Assembly: GCA_014802435.1 (NCBI GenBank)
Contig: JAAVCG010000006.1
Location: 121,195 to 185,194, forward strand
Reading direction: 5' to 3'
From: Bacteroides sp.
GTDB lineage: Bacteria; Bacteroidota; Bacteroidia; Bacteroidales; Muribaculaceae
DNA length: 64,000 nucleotides
Shown here: positions 7,983-17,612 of the stretch, piece by piece
Numbering within the stretch: position 1 is the first letter of the stretch
Layout of the letters: each line of letters starts with the position of its first letter
The notes under the pieces: generated by a model
The model's input: the letters and a program-made list of their open reading frames with translations, nothing else
Databases searched by the model: none
Told to the model about the DNA's origin: nothing
Translations under genes and position numbers: made by a program

Positions 7983-10195
7983 ATTCGAGTGGTTTTACCG
8001 TTTACAATCATAATGTTGCCGCGAACGGGCTCATTGACGCGTCGGCCCTGGAGGTCATAAATCTCTGTTTCGGAGTCAGAGTTGATTTCTTCGATGCCCA
8101 CTTCGGGGTCGTCAGGATTCTTAACGTCAAAATAGAAGTCTACGACGTGGCCGCCGTTTTCCCAGATTTTGTTGTTTTCCTGTTCGGTGCGAGCTCCCGG
8201 GTCAATGTTGTCCCAGTCGATTTTCAGGCGAGCGCGATATTTTCCGGATTGGAGTTCAGCAGGGATGGTAAAAACGGGGACTGCAGTAGGGGCATTGCCT
8301 TGTGCTACAGATTTGCCGAGCGAGTTTTTTTGTTGGTAGCAGCTAAAACTGACCAGTTCGCTATCTTCCGTCGGGATGCCGCTGACATCGAGAGCAGGGG
8401 CAAAGAAGCCGTTATTGTTATAGTCGATGTAGAGGTAAGCGTGCATTGAGCGGCCGGTATAGTCAATCACGGTTGAGACGGTTTTTCCGGTATAGACTTC
8501 AATGTCCTTGTCAAACTTTTCAACGTAGACCATGCAGGGGTTGGTGTTGTCGGCAAGGCTGATTTGCTGAGACTGGCCGCCATCAGGGGTGAAGGTGAAG
8601 CTGTTGAGGTGACGGTCAGTGCGTGAGATTTCGCGGTCCTTGCTGAAGTTTACGCTGTAATATTCGGGGCGTGTGCCAACCTGAGCCATGCGGCCTTGAA
8701 TCAGGATGTTGCCGAAGATGTAGCGTCCGGGAATAACCATGGTGTCGTCATCGCGGCTGAACTGCGACAGGGGGAAGTCGAGGAGGAACCAGTTGGGGTT
8801 GCCATACTTGTCATAGCGGTTAGCTTCGCCTTCGGTGTCGATTGTTCCGTAGCCCACCTTGAAGGTGAAGCCATTGTTTTCGAAGCCGTTTTCGGGCGAA
8901 ATCAAGACTTTGAAGTCCTCAAATGCGGGGATTTCATAGCTTGAGAGCTTGTCGCCGTTGGCGGCCAGGACTTCGCCGTTGAGCTGGAAGTCATTGACGG
9001 TGGCCGTTGCGTTATGACCCACGATATGAAGCATGACGTCGACGATTACGCCGCCATTGCCCATGATAGTGTTGCCGTCAGAGTTATTGCCGGCGGGGTC
9101 AACTTCGCTCCAGTCCATCTTGTAACGCATGCGGTAGAGTCCGGGAGTGACGTCTTCAGGAATCTTGAAGGTGGGCAGGTTGCGGTTATTTCCGTTGCCG
9201 ACAGACTGTCCGGCGGAGTTTTTGCCTTGATAGTTAGAGTAAGTAACGATTTCGCCGCCATAGGTTCCGTTGTCTTGTTCCTCAATGTCGAAGCGTCCGT
9301 TATTGTCAAAGTCGATGTAGCAGTAGGCGTTCATCCAGTTGCCGTTATAGTCAATCACCGGGGTTACGGTTTCGCCGACTTCAACTGTCAGAGGATAGAG
9401 AGTTGTCTTGTCATAATATCCCTTATGATCAGTGTCTTGGTTGACGGGGACAGCCTGCGCGCCAAACTTCGGTGAGGTCAGCTTGATGGCTCTGGTGTAG
9501 CGGTCAGAGCGGGTCATCTGGCCGTTGAGCTTGTCAAAGTTCGTCGTATAGTAGTCATACTTGAACTCGGGAGTAGATATATTATTCACTCGGATGTCAT
9601 CAATATAGAAGATGAAGTCAGATGACATGATGTGAGGCGATTCCAGGTCAGGCACGAGCACCAGTGAGCGCATGGTGATACCACCGGCGCCCTTGACGGC
9701 GAATACCATATCGGTCCATTTTCCGGGGGTGCAACTGTTCTGGCTTACTTCCCAGAATTGTTCGATGTATTGGTCCGGGTCAGTAGAATCATCGCGAGAG
9801 CCGAGGCCAACGAGCATTACACGTCCTTCAACGGGCTTGAGCAACTTGACATGGACATAGCGCACCGTTGGGGTGAGCTCGAATTGGTCTTCATCTGAGA
9901 GGTCAACTCTGACGCCAAAGCGGTTAGAGCCGAAGCGTGAACGCTGCGCGCCGACCACTTTCGGCGAATCATTAGGCGCGAACTGGAGGATTTCGTCAAC
10001 TTCAGTGTCAGGGTTATCGACGATGCGCGGAGTCAGGGTCAGTTTGCCGGTGCGGAAGGGGGATTCTTCCCAGCAGTCATACATTGAGAGATTCGTGTAG
10101 CCTTCATGGTCAACGAAGGTAATGTCCGAACCCCATTTGGCAGAAGCGGGCATCACAGCCGCAGCCATGCCGAGGATTAATGCTAATCTTTTCAT
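7979..10195 (-). CDS. Secreted protein with repeated GEVED-like domains and Bacteroidales C-terminal tail
   Basis: Signal peptide; two AYCYIDFDNNGRFD.../AYLYIDYNNNGFF... units; C-terminal IYDLQGRRVNEPVRGNIMIVNGKTTRI. Confidence 0.7.
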   Translation of the reverse strand: MKRLALILGMAAAVMPASAKWGSDITFVDHEGYTNLSMYDCWEESPFRTGKLTLTPRIVDNPDTEVDEILQFAPNDSPKVVGAQRSRFGSNRFGVRVDLSDEDQFELTPTVRYVHVKLLKPVEGRVMLVGLGSRDDSTDPDQYIEQFWEVSQNSCTPGKWTDMVFAVKGAGGITMRSLVLVPDLESPHIMSSDFIFYIDDIRVNNISTPEFKYDYYTTNFDKLNGQMTRSDRYTRAIKLTSPKFGAQAVPVNQDTDHKGYYDKTTLYPLTVEVGETVTPVIDYNGNWMNAYCYIDFDNNGRFDIEEQDNGTYGGEIVTYSNYQGKNSAGQSVGNGNNRNLPTFKIPEDVTPGLYRMRYKMDWSEVDPAGNNSDGNTIMGNGGVIVDVMLHIVGHNATATVNDFQLNGEVLAANGDKLSSYEIPAFEDFKVLISPENGFENNGFTFKVGYGTIDTEGEANRYDKYGNPNWFLLDFPLSQFSRDDDTMVIPGRYIFGNILIQGRMAQVGTRPEYYSVNFSKDREISRTDRHLNSFTFTPDGGQSQQISLADNTNPCMVYVEKFDKDIEVYTGKTVSTVIDYTGRSMHAYLYIDYNNNGFFAPALDVSGIPTEDSELVSFSCYQQKNSLGKSVAQGNAPTAVPVFTIPAELQSGKYRARLKIDWDNIDPGARTEQENNKIWENGGHVVDFYFDVKNPDDPEVGIEEINSDSETEIYDLQGRRVNEPVRGNIMIVNGKTTRI

Positions 10196-10216
10196 TGGTT
10201 CAGTCTGTGATGATGA

Positions 10217-11710
10217 TTAATAAATGCCGATGGTGTGGAGAGTGGGGCAGGCCTTGGCGTCCTTGATGTGGATTCGGATGGCTTTGAGGTCCTTGCCGTT
10301 GCCATATTTCGACGTTGAGCCGCTGAGGGCGAGAATGCGCTTATAGCCGATGGTGGTAGTGGCCATCCCGGTGAAGGGTTCCCAGGTGTTGCCGTCAGTT
10401 GAGGTTTCAACTTCAAATGACTTCACGCGCTGGCCGAGCTTCATATATTCCATCAGGGAGATGAGGTGAACGTTCTTGGGTTCGTCGAAGGTCAGGGTGA
10501 TAGTAGCGTCGATAACGTCGTCGGGGGCAGCCCAGTAGGTGTCTTTGTCGCCGTCAATGACGTTGGAGGCGTCATAAGTGCGGTTGGCACCGTTCTGGCG
10601 GGTTACGCTTGCTTCCACTTTGGCTTGCGGTGCAAGGTCAGTGCCCAGGCGCTCTTCAAGCATCTGGCCGAACTTCTTCAGGACATTGACATCAGCTGCG
10701 GGGAGCACACCGGCCTTGTTGGGCGGATAGTTGAGAATCAGAGTTGCGTTGCGGCCAACGGTTTCCATATAGAACTGCCAGACGCGGTCAGCCGTATGGG
10801 GCGTTTCACCGTCGTGATAGAACCAACCTTTGTTAGTTGCCTTGGCGTCAGATTCGCCGTGTTTCCAGTACCAGGCATTGATGTTACCGTCAGTGCCGCT
10901 GCCATAGCTCCAGTTGGTTTCGCCGGCCCATCCGGCTTCGTTACCAATCCAGCGGGCTTCGTCGCCGACTCCCCACATTACGCAGTCAGGCATACGCTTG
11001 TGGACCCAGTCACGCAGGTTGGGGATGTCATAATATGTCGAGGCGTCGACCGAGCGGTTTTCATTAGCGCCGCCATAGTAGCCGCCGCCGCCGTTGGCGC
11101 CGTCAAACCACATTTCAAATTGGTCGTCGCCATAGGCCGTGAGTTCTTCACACTGCTTCTTGAACACTAACTCAACATAGCGGTTAGTGCCGTCGCCATA
11201 AAATTCGGAGTTGCGGTCCCAGGGGCTGATGTAGAAGCCATATTTCATGTCAAGGTCCTTTGCGGCCTTGGCAAATTCTTCAGCGATGTTCGTTTCACGG
11301 GCGTTGGCGTTGCCTCCACGGGTAATGTTATGAGTGGTGGTCTCCGTTGGCCAGAGGCAGAAACCGTCATGATGCTTAACGACGGCGATGCCGCCCTTCA
11401 TTCCGGCAGCCTTCACGGATTCGAGCCATTGGCGGGGATTGGGCTTGGCAGTGGGGGCATAAGTGGCTTCGTCTTCGTCGCCGTTGCCCCATTCAAGGCC
11501 GGTGAACGTGTTCATGCCATAGTGAAAAAACGCGTAAAATTCCGTCTCCATCCATTTCAATTGGCGCGGATGGGGCACGGGGTGAACCGGAGCGGGCTCA
11601 TTGTCAGGATTAGCGAGCGTTTGCTCAACTAACTTGAATTCGCTCTCCGGGGCTGCGATAGCGGCACCTGCCGCCAAAGCTGCCAGACACATTGAGTAGA
11701 AAACTTTCAT
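10217..11710 (-). CDS. Alpha-L-fucosidase, GH29-like, with C-terminal F5/8 type C domain
   Basis: FYAFFHYGMNTFTGLEWGNG, KHHDGFCLWPTETT, FEMWFDGANG; C-terminal discoidin-like region. Confidence 0.85.
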   Translation of the reverse strand: MKVFYSMCLAALAAGAAIAAPESEFKLVEQTLANPDNEPAPVHPVPHPRQLKWMETEFYAFFHYGMNTFTGLEWGNGDEDEATYAPTAKPNPRQWLESVKAAGMKGGIAVVKHHDGFCLWPTETTTHNITRGGNANARETNIAEEFAKAAKDLDMKYGFYISPWDRNSEFYGDGTNRYVELVFKKQCEELTAYGDDQFEMWFDGANGGGGYYGGANENRSVDASTYYDIPNLRDWVHKRMPDCVMWGVGDEARWIGNEAGWAGETNWSYGSGTDGNINAWYWKHGESDAKATNKGWFYHDGETPHTADRVWQFYMETVGRNATLILNYPPNKAGVLPAADVNVLKKFGQMLEERLGTDLAPQAKVEASVTRQNGANRTYDASNVIDGDKDTYWAAPDDVIDATITLTFDEPKNVHLISLMEYMKLGQRVKSFEVETSTDGNTWEPFTGMATTTIGYKRILALSGSTSKYGNGKDLKAIRIHIKDAKACPTLHTIGIY

Positions 11711-11821
11711 TGATATAGATTGGGTTTATTATTTTTTGCCAAGAAGGAAAATTTTGTGCAAAAATATCAAAAAAACATGGAATTTCCAAACTTTTTCAGC
11801 GGAAATATCGGGAACGGGGTC

Positions 11822-13102
11822 TTAGGGGCGGGCTTTAGAGGCGAGGAGGCGATGGCCTATGCGGCAGTAGAGGCATTTGCGGACGTCGCAATAGCGAGTG
11901 TGGAGCTGCACCATAGCCTGGGAAATCAGAGCGTTCGGACAGGGGATTCCGGCGGCAACGAAGTGGCGCACAAAGCGATTGCCCTCGCCCGGAAGATGCT
12001 CGAGAATGTCGATGGCGCGGTCAGGGAGTGAGTCGTCGCCCGTGGTTTCGCCAAAGGCGGTCATCAGCGGCGCGACGACGTTGATAACGAGCATATCCGT
12101 TGTTTGCCGGCTCAGGGCCGTCGGCTTGATTGCGCCCATCGGGGCGTTGAAGTTGAAGTGGTCAACCCAGTAACCGGTCAGGGTGATTTCAAAGAGTTTG
12201 CGTGCCTCGGCCTCATTTTTGACTTCGAGCAGGCGCCTCAGGAGCGAAAATCCGCCATAGGCCATCATTGCTAACGCGGCCAGGCGCCGATGAGGGAACG
12301 ATGCGGGGCGCATGCGGCTCATTCGCCATCCGGGATTGTCCAAGGGCTTGAGCCCGAACTTATTGCGCAGAAAGGAGTATTCACTCTGAAGCTGTTCGAC
12401 GTAGCCATCCTGAGGGGTTCCTTCGAGCAGCCCGGCCTGACCAAAGAGGAATGCCTCAAGCGAGAGCAGGGAGTCACAATGCTTATGGAGCAGGCGCAGG
12501 GGGAGCGATGCGGCCACGCGCTCAAATGAGTCGCCATTGATTCCGGCGCCTAAGGCGCGCGCAAGGGTGATGAATGTGGCTTGTTCCCAGTCGCCGCCGC
12601 AGCGTTCGAGGCGCTCCTTTATGGCATCGGCCTTGGAGTGGATGCGCTCAAAGGCGAGGGAGTCTAACCAACTGTGAATCATTACCGGAGGGAGGTCTTT
12701 TACCTCTGCGGCACATGCCAGCTGGTTTGCGGGATTGTTGATGAATCGGCCGTAGCGGTCAGCAAAGTCGTGGGCCGTCGGCAGGACAATCTGGGGAATA
12801 ACTTGTCCGTCTGGGCGGGTGATCCGGCAATCGTTGGTCTCGACTACGTGGAGAATCACCGAATCGTAGGCGTGGTTTTCCTGATGTCCGTGGCGATACC
12901 AGTCGCTGGCCTTGAGGTGAATTTCAACGTTGCCGCACCAGAATTTATCGCCAATCCTAATCTTGGAGTTAAAGAAGTCAGGACCGGCGTCGCGGTTGAG
13001 CTGACCGACGTCAATCACCGTCAGAGGTTCGTTATCAACCGTGCGCAGTTCGCCGGCAAGCCAGAGCCGGTGATGCCAGACGTACTGCATCAGTTCTTCC
13101 AT
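11822..13102 (-). CDS. DUF2851 family protein
   Basis: MEELMQYVWHHRLW...NRDAGPDFFNSKIRIGDKFWCGNVEIHLKASDWYRHGH. Confidence 0.8.
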   Translation of the reverse strand: MEELMQYVWHHRLWLAGELRTVDNEPLTVIDVGQLNRDAGPDFFNSKIRIGDKFWCGNVEIHLKASDWYRHGHQENHAYDSVILHVVETNDCRITRPDGQVIPQIVLPTAHDFADRYGRFINNPANQLACAAEVKDLPPVMIHSWLDSLAFERIHSKADAIKERLERCGGDWEQATFITLARALGAGINGDSFERVAASLPLRLLHKHCDSLLSLEAFLFGQAGLLEGTPQDGYVEQLQSEYSFLRNKFGLKPLDNPGWRMSRMRPASFPHRRLAALAMMAYGGFSLLRRLLEVKNEAEARKLFEITLTGYWVDHFNFNAPMGAIKPTALSRQTTDMLVINVVAPLMTAFGETTGDDSLPDRAIDILEHLPGEGNRFVRHFVAAGIPCPNALISQAMVQLHTRYCDVRKCLYCRIGHRLLASKARP

Positions 13103-13932
13103 CAGCTGTCGGGGTTGACCCGCTTGACGACTACAACGTAGATGAGCAGGATGATGTTCATCATCAGGGCGTAGACAGTAGCGGGAATTGCGTATCCGGA
13201 GTTATTGAAGACGAATGGGGAGGCGGCCAGGGCCATTGCCTGAGCGGCGTTTTGCATGCCTACTTCAATCACGAGAGTGCGGACCTCACGATGGCTCAGC
13301 CGGGCAACGATGCCTAACGAGCCTCCGCAAAGCATTCCGAGCACGACGAGGAGGCTGGCTACTATGAAGAGCTGGCTGAAATATTCGCGGATAATGTCAA
13401 TGTTGACAATGAAGAAGACTGCGGCCAGGAACATCAGTGCCGGGAAGGCAAAGCGTGAAATCCAGTGATGGAGAGTGGCTGAAAACTCGGGTTTGAGTTT
13501 TCTCAGGGCCATGCCGATAATGATGGGCATCAGCACCAAGACGAGATTCTGGATAACCAGGTTGGATACCGGCATCTCCACGGATTGACCCATCAGCAGC
13601 GGCAGAGTAATCATAGTGATGAGCGAGCTGAAGGCTGTCAGGGAGACCGAGAGGGCTACGTCGCCCTTGGCAATGCCCGTAAAGATATTACTGGAGCTTC
13701 CGCCCGGGCAGCAGGCTATCAGCATCAGACCTACAAACAGTTCGTTTTTGAGTCCGAAGAATGTGGCCAGGATGAAGGCCAGGGCCGGCAGGAAGATTAT
13801 TTGGCCGAGCAGACCTGTCAACAGTGCCTTGGGGCGCTTGAAGATTAGACCGAAGTCAGAGGTTTTGAGGCCAAGACCCAGGTCAAACATCAAAATCGTC
13901 AGAATCGGGAGTACGATCAGTACGGAGCTCAT
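13102..13932 (-). CDS. Bile acid:sodium symporter family protein
   Basis: Polytopic; MIACCPGGSSSNIFTGIAKGDVALSVSLTAFSSL motif. Confidence 0.88.
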   Translation of the reverse strand: MSSVLIVLPILTILMFDLGLGLKTSDFGLIFKRPKALLTGLLGQIIFLPALAFILATFFGLKNELFVGLMLIACCPGGSSSNIFTGIAKGDVALSVSLTAFSSLITMITLPLLMGQSVEMPVSNLVIQNLVLVLMPIIIGMALRKLKPEFSATLHHWISRFAFPALMFLAAVFFIVNIDIIREYFSQLFIVASLLVVLGMLCGGSLGIVARLSHREVRTLVIEVGMQNAAQAMALAASPFVFNNSGYAIPATVYALMMNIILLIYVVVVKRVNPDS

Positions 13933-13965
13933 CTCTTATTGTAGTCTAATGTTTAGTTAAAAGAA

Positions 13966-14007
13966 ATCAGAAGGAGGGAGGCATTAATCTCCCGTCCTTC
14001 TGATGGG
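13966..14007. terminator. Rho-independent-like hairpin between fabF and the symporter gene
   Basis: atcagaaggagggag / ctcccgtccttctgat inverted repeat. Confidence 0.6.
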
Positions 14008-14038
14008 GTTTCCTTTTGGGTTCGGAAGGGTATTTTAA

Positions 14039-15304
14039 TTACTCTTCGTATTTCTTGACGATAATCGTCGCGTTGTGACCGCCAAAGCCGAATACATTGC
14101 TCAGGGCGGCGCGCACGGGGCGCTTTTGAGCCTGATTGAACGTGAGGTTCAGTTCGGCGGGAATTGCGGGGTCAACATCGTCAGCGGCATGGTTGATTGT
14201 CGGGGGAATGATATCGTCCTGACAAGCCTTGATGCTGAAGATTGCTTCCAGGGCTCCGGTGGCACCGAGGAGGTGTCCGGTCATTGACTTGGTAGAGCTG
14301 ATGTTGAGGTCCTTGACTGAGTCGCCGAATACTCCGCAGATGGCTTTGATTTCGCTGACGTCGCCAACCGGGGTAGAGGTGCCGTGGGCATTGATGTAGT
14401 CAATGTCTTCGGGCTTCATTCCGGCATCTTCAAGGGCATTGCGCATAGAGAGCATTGCACCGAGTCCTTCCGGATGGGTTGCGGTCAGATGGTGAGCATC
14501 GGCGCTCATTCCGCCGCCAACAACTTCGGCATAGATCTTTGCGCCGCGAGCCTTGGCGTGTTCGAGTTCTTCAAGCACTAAGACAGCAGAGCCTTCGCCC
14601 ATGACGAAACCGTCGCGGCTGGCGCTGAAGGGGCGGCTTGCGCCCTGAGGGTCGTCATTACGGGTTGAGAGTGCGTGCATTGAGTTGAAACCGCCGACAC
14701 CGGCCGGGAAGATTGCTGCTTCGGCGCCGCCGGTGATGATAGCGTCGGCCTTGCCGAGGCGAATCAGGTTGAAGGCGTCGATGATGGCGTTATTTGATGA
14801 AGCGCAAGCGCTGACCGTGCCATAGTTGGGGCCGTGGAAGCCATATTCCATAGAGATGTGGCCGGAAGCGATGTCGGCAATCATCTTGGGGATAAAGAAG
14901 GGGTTATATTTGGGACCCATCTCTTCGCCATGGAGGGCGAAGTATCCGGCTTCTTCTTCAAAGGTGTGGAGGCCGCCGATACCGGCAGCAACGATAACGC
15001 CAACGCGGTTTTTGTCAATATTCTCGTCGGTGAGAGTGGCATCGGCTACGGCCTGACGTGCAGCCACCAGGGCATATTGAGCATAGAGGTCAAGCTGACG
15101 CACTTTTTTGCGGTCAAAATGATCAGCGGCGTTGAAGTCCTTAACTTCGCAGGCAAACTGCGTTTTGAACTTCGAGGCGTCGAAATGTGTGATAGGAGCG
15201 GCACCGCTTTTGCCTTCAACGGCTGCGGTCCATGTAGATTCAACATCGTTGCCCAGGGGAGTGATTGCGCCAAGGCCGGTTACTACTACTCGTTTAAGTT
15301 CCAT
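14039..15304 (-). CDS. fabF: Beta-ketoacyl-ACP synthase II
   Basis: RRVVVTGLGAITPLGNDVESTW, TVSACASSNNAI, NAHGTSTPVGD. Confidence 0.96.
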   Translation of the reverse strand: MELKRVVVTGLGAITPLGNDVESTWTAAVEGKSGAAPITHFDASKFKTQFACEVKDFNAADHFDRKKVRQLDLYAQYALVAARQAVADATLTDENIDKNRVGVIVAAGIGGLHTFEEEAGYFALHGEEMGPKYNPFFIPKMIADIASGHISMEYGFHGPNYGTVSACASSNNAIIDAFNLIRLGKADAIITGGAEAAIFPAGVGGFNSMHALSTRNDDPQGASRPFSASRDGFVMGEGSAVLVLEELEHAKARGAKIYAEVVGGGMSADAHHLTATHPEGLGAMLSMRNALEDAGMKPEDIDYINAHGTSTPVGDVSEIKAICGVFGDSVKDLNISSTKSMTGHLLGATGALEAIFSIKACQDDIIPPTINHAADDVDPAIPAELNLTFNQAQKRPVRAALSNVFGFGGHNATIIVKKYEE

Positions 15305-15375
15305 CTAATAGTCTAAGTGGTTGAAAAAATGGGGTGAGGAGAAAGGATTTGTTCGGGGTGAAGCGTCAGCGGCTA

Positions 15376-15612
15376 TTAAGCCTTAACGTTTTCGATGTAA
15401 GCGATAGCGTCGCCTACGGTCTGAATCTTCTGAGCTTCGTCTTCGGGAATTGAGATTTCGAAGTCCTTTTCGAGCTCCATGATGAGCTCAACGGTGTCGA
15501 GGCTGTCAGCACCGAGGTCGGTGGTGAAAGATGCTTCGGGAGTTACTTCGTTTTCGTCAACGGCGAGTTTGTCAACGATGATCTCTTTTACGCGGTCTGC
15601 AATCTGAGACAT
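15376..15612 (-). CDS. acpP: Acyl carrier protein
   Basis: [15 protein letters not shown] phosphopantetheine site; 78 aa. Confidence 0.97.
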   Translation of the reverse strand: MSQIADRVKEIIVDKLAVDENEVTPEASFTTDLGADSLDTVELIMELEKDFEISIPEDEAQKIQTVGDAIAYIENVKA

Positions 15613-15751
15613 AGTGATTAATGAGTTTAGATGAGTAAATTAATGATTAGTCTTGTTATTATCGGTGCAAAGTAACAAAAAATCCGCGACATACGAAAAT
15701 TTTTTGTCAAAAAAGCGACATTTTTGCCGTTTTTTGGCTTAAAAATGATGG

Positions 15752-15799
15752 AATCAGAGCTGTCAGATTCCTTTTTCGGGGTTTCTGACAGCTCTGATT
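15752..15799. terminator. Strong hairpin terminator downstream of the 15838-20603 operon
   Basis: Perfect 16 bp stem AATCAGAGCTGTCAGA / TCTGACAGCTCTGATT. Confidence 0.75.
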
Positions 15800-15837
15800 T
15801 CGGGTGGAGATAATGATGATGAATGGAGCCGAGAGGC

Positions 15838-17580
15838 TTATTTGATGCGTACCACTTTCTTGGTGGCGGCATTGATGTAGAGTCCGGGTCGGGGAGTGCC
15901 GCTGACGATGCGACCCTGCAGGTCAAAGAGGTCAAGGCCGGAATCGGCGCTGATTTCTTCAATCGACGATTCGGGGTCGGCGCCCATGACGATTTCCAGC
16001 GGAGCGGTTTCGTCAGTGAGGATGAATGCCGTGCCGGGGTTTACGGTTCCGGCTTCCTTGACTTCAAATTTGAGTCCGGAGGGGGTGCTGACGATTTCCT
16101 GACGGGCACCGATTTCAGCTTTCACGTTAGAGCCTACCATGGCGGTTTGATACCAAACGGGGTCAGAGGCTGTGGGGAGCGAGATGACGGTGTTAGGCGC
16201 GGCCTTGATGATGAAGGGGATTTGAGCGCCTACTCCTTCAAAGATTTCCTCAACGTAGGCTTTGCCATCGCGCACGGAGCTTACAACCCATGCCTGAACG
16301 CCCTCAGGGAGAGTGACGTTGGCGGGGAGAATGAGTGAGAGATAGCCGTTGGCATCGGTCGTTACATCAATTTCGCTGACCTTTTCAAACCAGAATTGCA
16401 TTGAGGTTTCAATCTTGTTCCAGGCAACGAGCTCGTTATTGCCGCTGACGGTGATGTAGGCATCGTCGGCATTGGCAAACTTCAGGCGGAACTGGCGCTT
16501 GTAGTCATTGTTGGGGTCAAGGATGAAGACTGTGGCCTTCGAGGGTTCATTGTCGAGCCATGCCTTGGAGTTATTGGAAGATCCGCAGGTGGCGAACTTT
16601 CCGGAGGCATTGTCGTAGAGGCGCACGTTCCAGGGACCTCCGTCGGGAATCAGGGAGAAGAGTGAGAGATCTTCCTGATATCCGGCCGGGGCAATGCCGA
16701 AAGTGGGAGTCTTATGGGCGATGGAGACGAGCTGGCCGTCTTCCTTGACAACTACGCCGTTTGAGGTGTAGGAGCCGGGGCGGTTCTGGTTGTGGAGGCG
16801 ATAGTAGCCATATTGGGGCAGACGGCCTGCGACGGCGCGGTTATATGCTTCCTCAAACTGAGTGAGCGTATATTTGCCGGGGTTTTCCAGCATGTGTTTG
16901 ATTTCGCTCAGGGGGTATGCGCCGGCATATTTCTGGTCAGATTCCTTGGTGAGCATCGCTTCGGCCTTTTCGACGAACTCTTTGTAGCGGTCAATGGCGG
17001 CTTGGCGTCCGGACTTGATTTTTTGCTCGATGAGGTTTTGCTCCTCGTCGGTGAGCTCGCGGTTAGGAGTGTCAGCAATGGTGAAGCAGAAGCCGGTGTC
17101 CTTATAGTTAGTGCGGGTAACTTCGTCGGCGAAGATTACGGCGCCTTTGTCGGCTTTTTCAAGGCCGAGGACGTAGCCTCCGCAGTCAAGAATCCAGTAT
17201 CCGGCATTGTCGAGGAACACCGGGGTGAGCTTGATTGCCTCATCGGTGAATACGGCTTGGCTTTTGGAGTTGCCGGTGAGGAATTTTCCGGCGCCCATGT
17301 TATAGAGGAAGTATCCTTTTTCTGATTCAGAATAGTGGATGCTCCATTGAGCTTCGGGCGAATCGGCTGAGATACCGGAGCTTTTGGCCTGACAGATGTC
17401 TGAGCCCTCAAGATAATAGAGGGAGCCGAATATCGTCCCGGAATTGCCCTGACGCTTGATGACGTAGGCGGTCTTGTTATTGATGGCGCCGAGGTTTCTG
17501 ATGTTGGCGGCATTGGCAGCTGCGGGGAGAACCATTGCGCCAAGGGTCAGAAGTGAGGCTGCTAATATATTGTGTTTCAT
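15838..17580 (-). CDS. Secreted hypothetical protein with Bacteroidales C-terminal tail
   Basis: Signal peptide; C-terminal EEISADSGLDLFDLQGRIVSGTPRPGLYINAATKKVVRIK; next to M60 peptidase. Confidence 0.6.
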   Translation of the reverse strand: MKHNILAASLLTLGAMVLPAAANAANIRNLGAINNKTAYVIKRQGNSGTIFGSLYYLEGSDICQAKSSGISADSPEAQWSIHYSESEKGYFLYNMGAGKFLTGNSKSQAVFTDEAIKLTPVFLDNAGYWILDCGGYVLGLEKADKGAVIFADEVTRTNYKDTGFCFTIADTPNRELTDEEQNLIEQKIKSGRQAAIDRYKEFVEKAEAMLTKESDQKYAGAYPLSEIKHMLENPGKYTLTQFEEAYNRAVAGRLPQYGYYRLHNQNRPGSYTSNGVVVKEDGQLVSIAHKTPTFGIAPAGYQEDLSLFSLIPDGGPWNVRLYDNASGKFATCGSSNNSKAWLDNEPSKATVFILDPNNDYKRQFRLKFANADDAYITVSGNNELVAWNKIETSMQFWFEKVSEIDVTTDANGYLSLILPANVTLPEGVQAWVVSSVRDGKAYVEEIFEGVGAQIPFIIKAAPNTVISLPTASDPVWYQTAMVGSNVKAEIGARQEIVSTPSGLKFEVKEAGTVNPGTAFILTDETAPLEIVMGADPESSIEEISADSGLDLFDLQGRIVSGTPRPGLYINAATKKVVRIK

Positions 17581-17612
17581 TTTATTTGAAATCGTTATTT
17601 AAGCGGGAGAAA

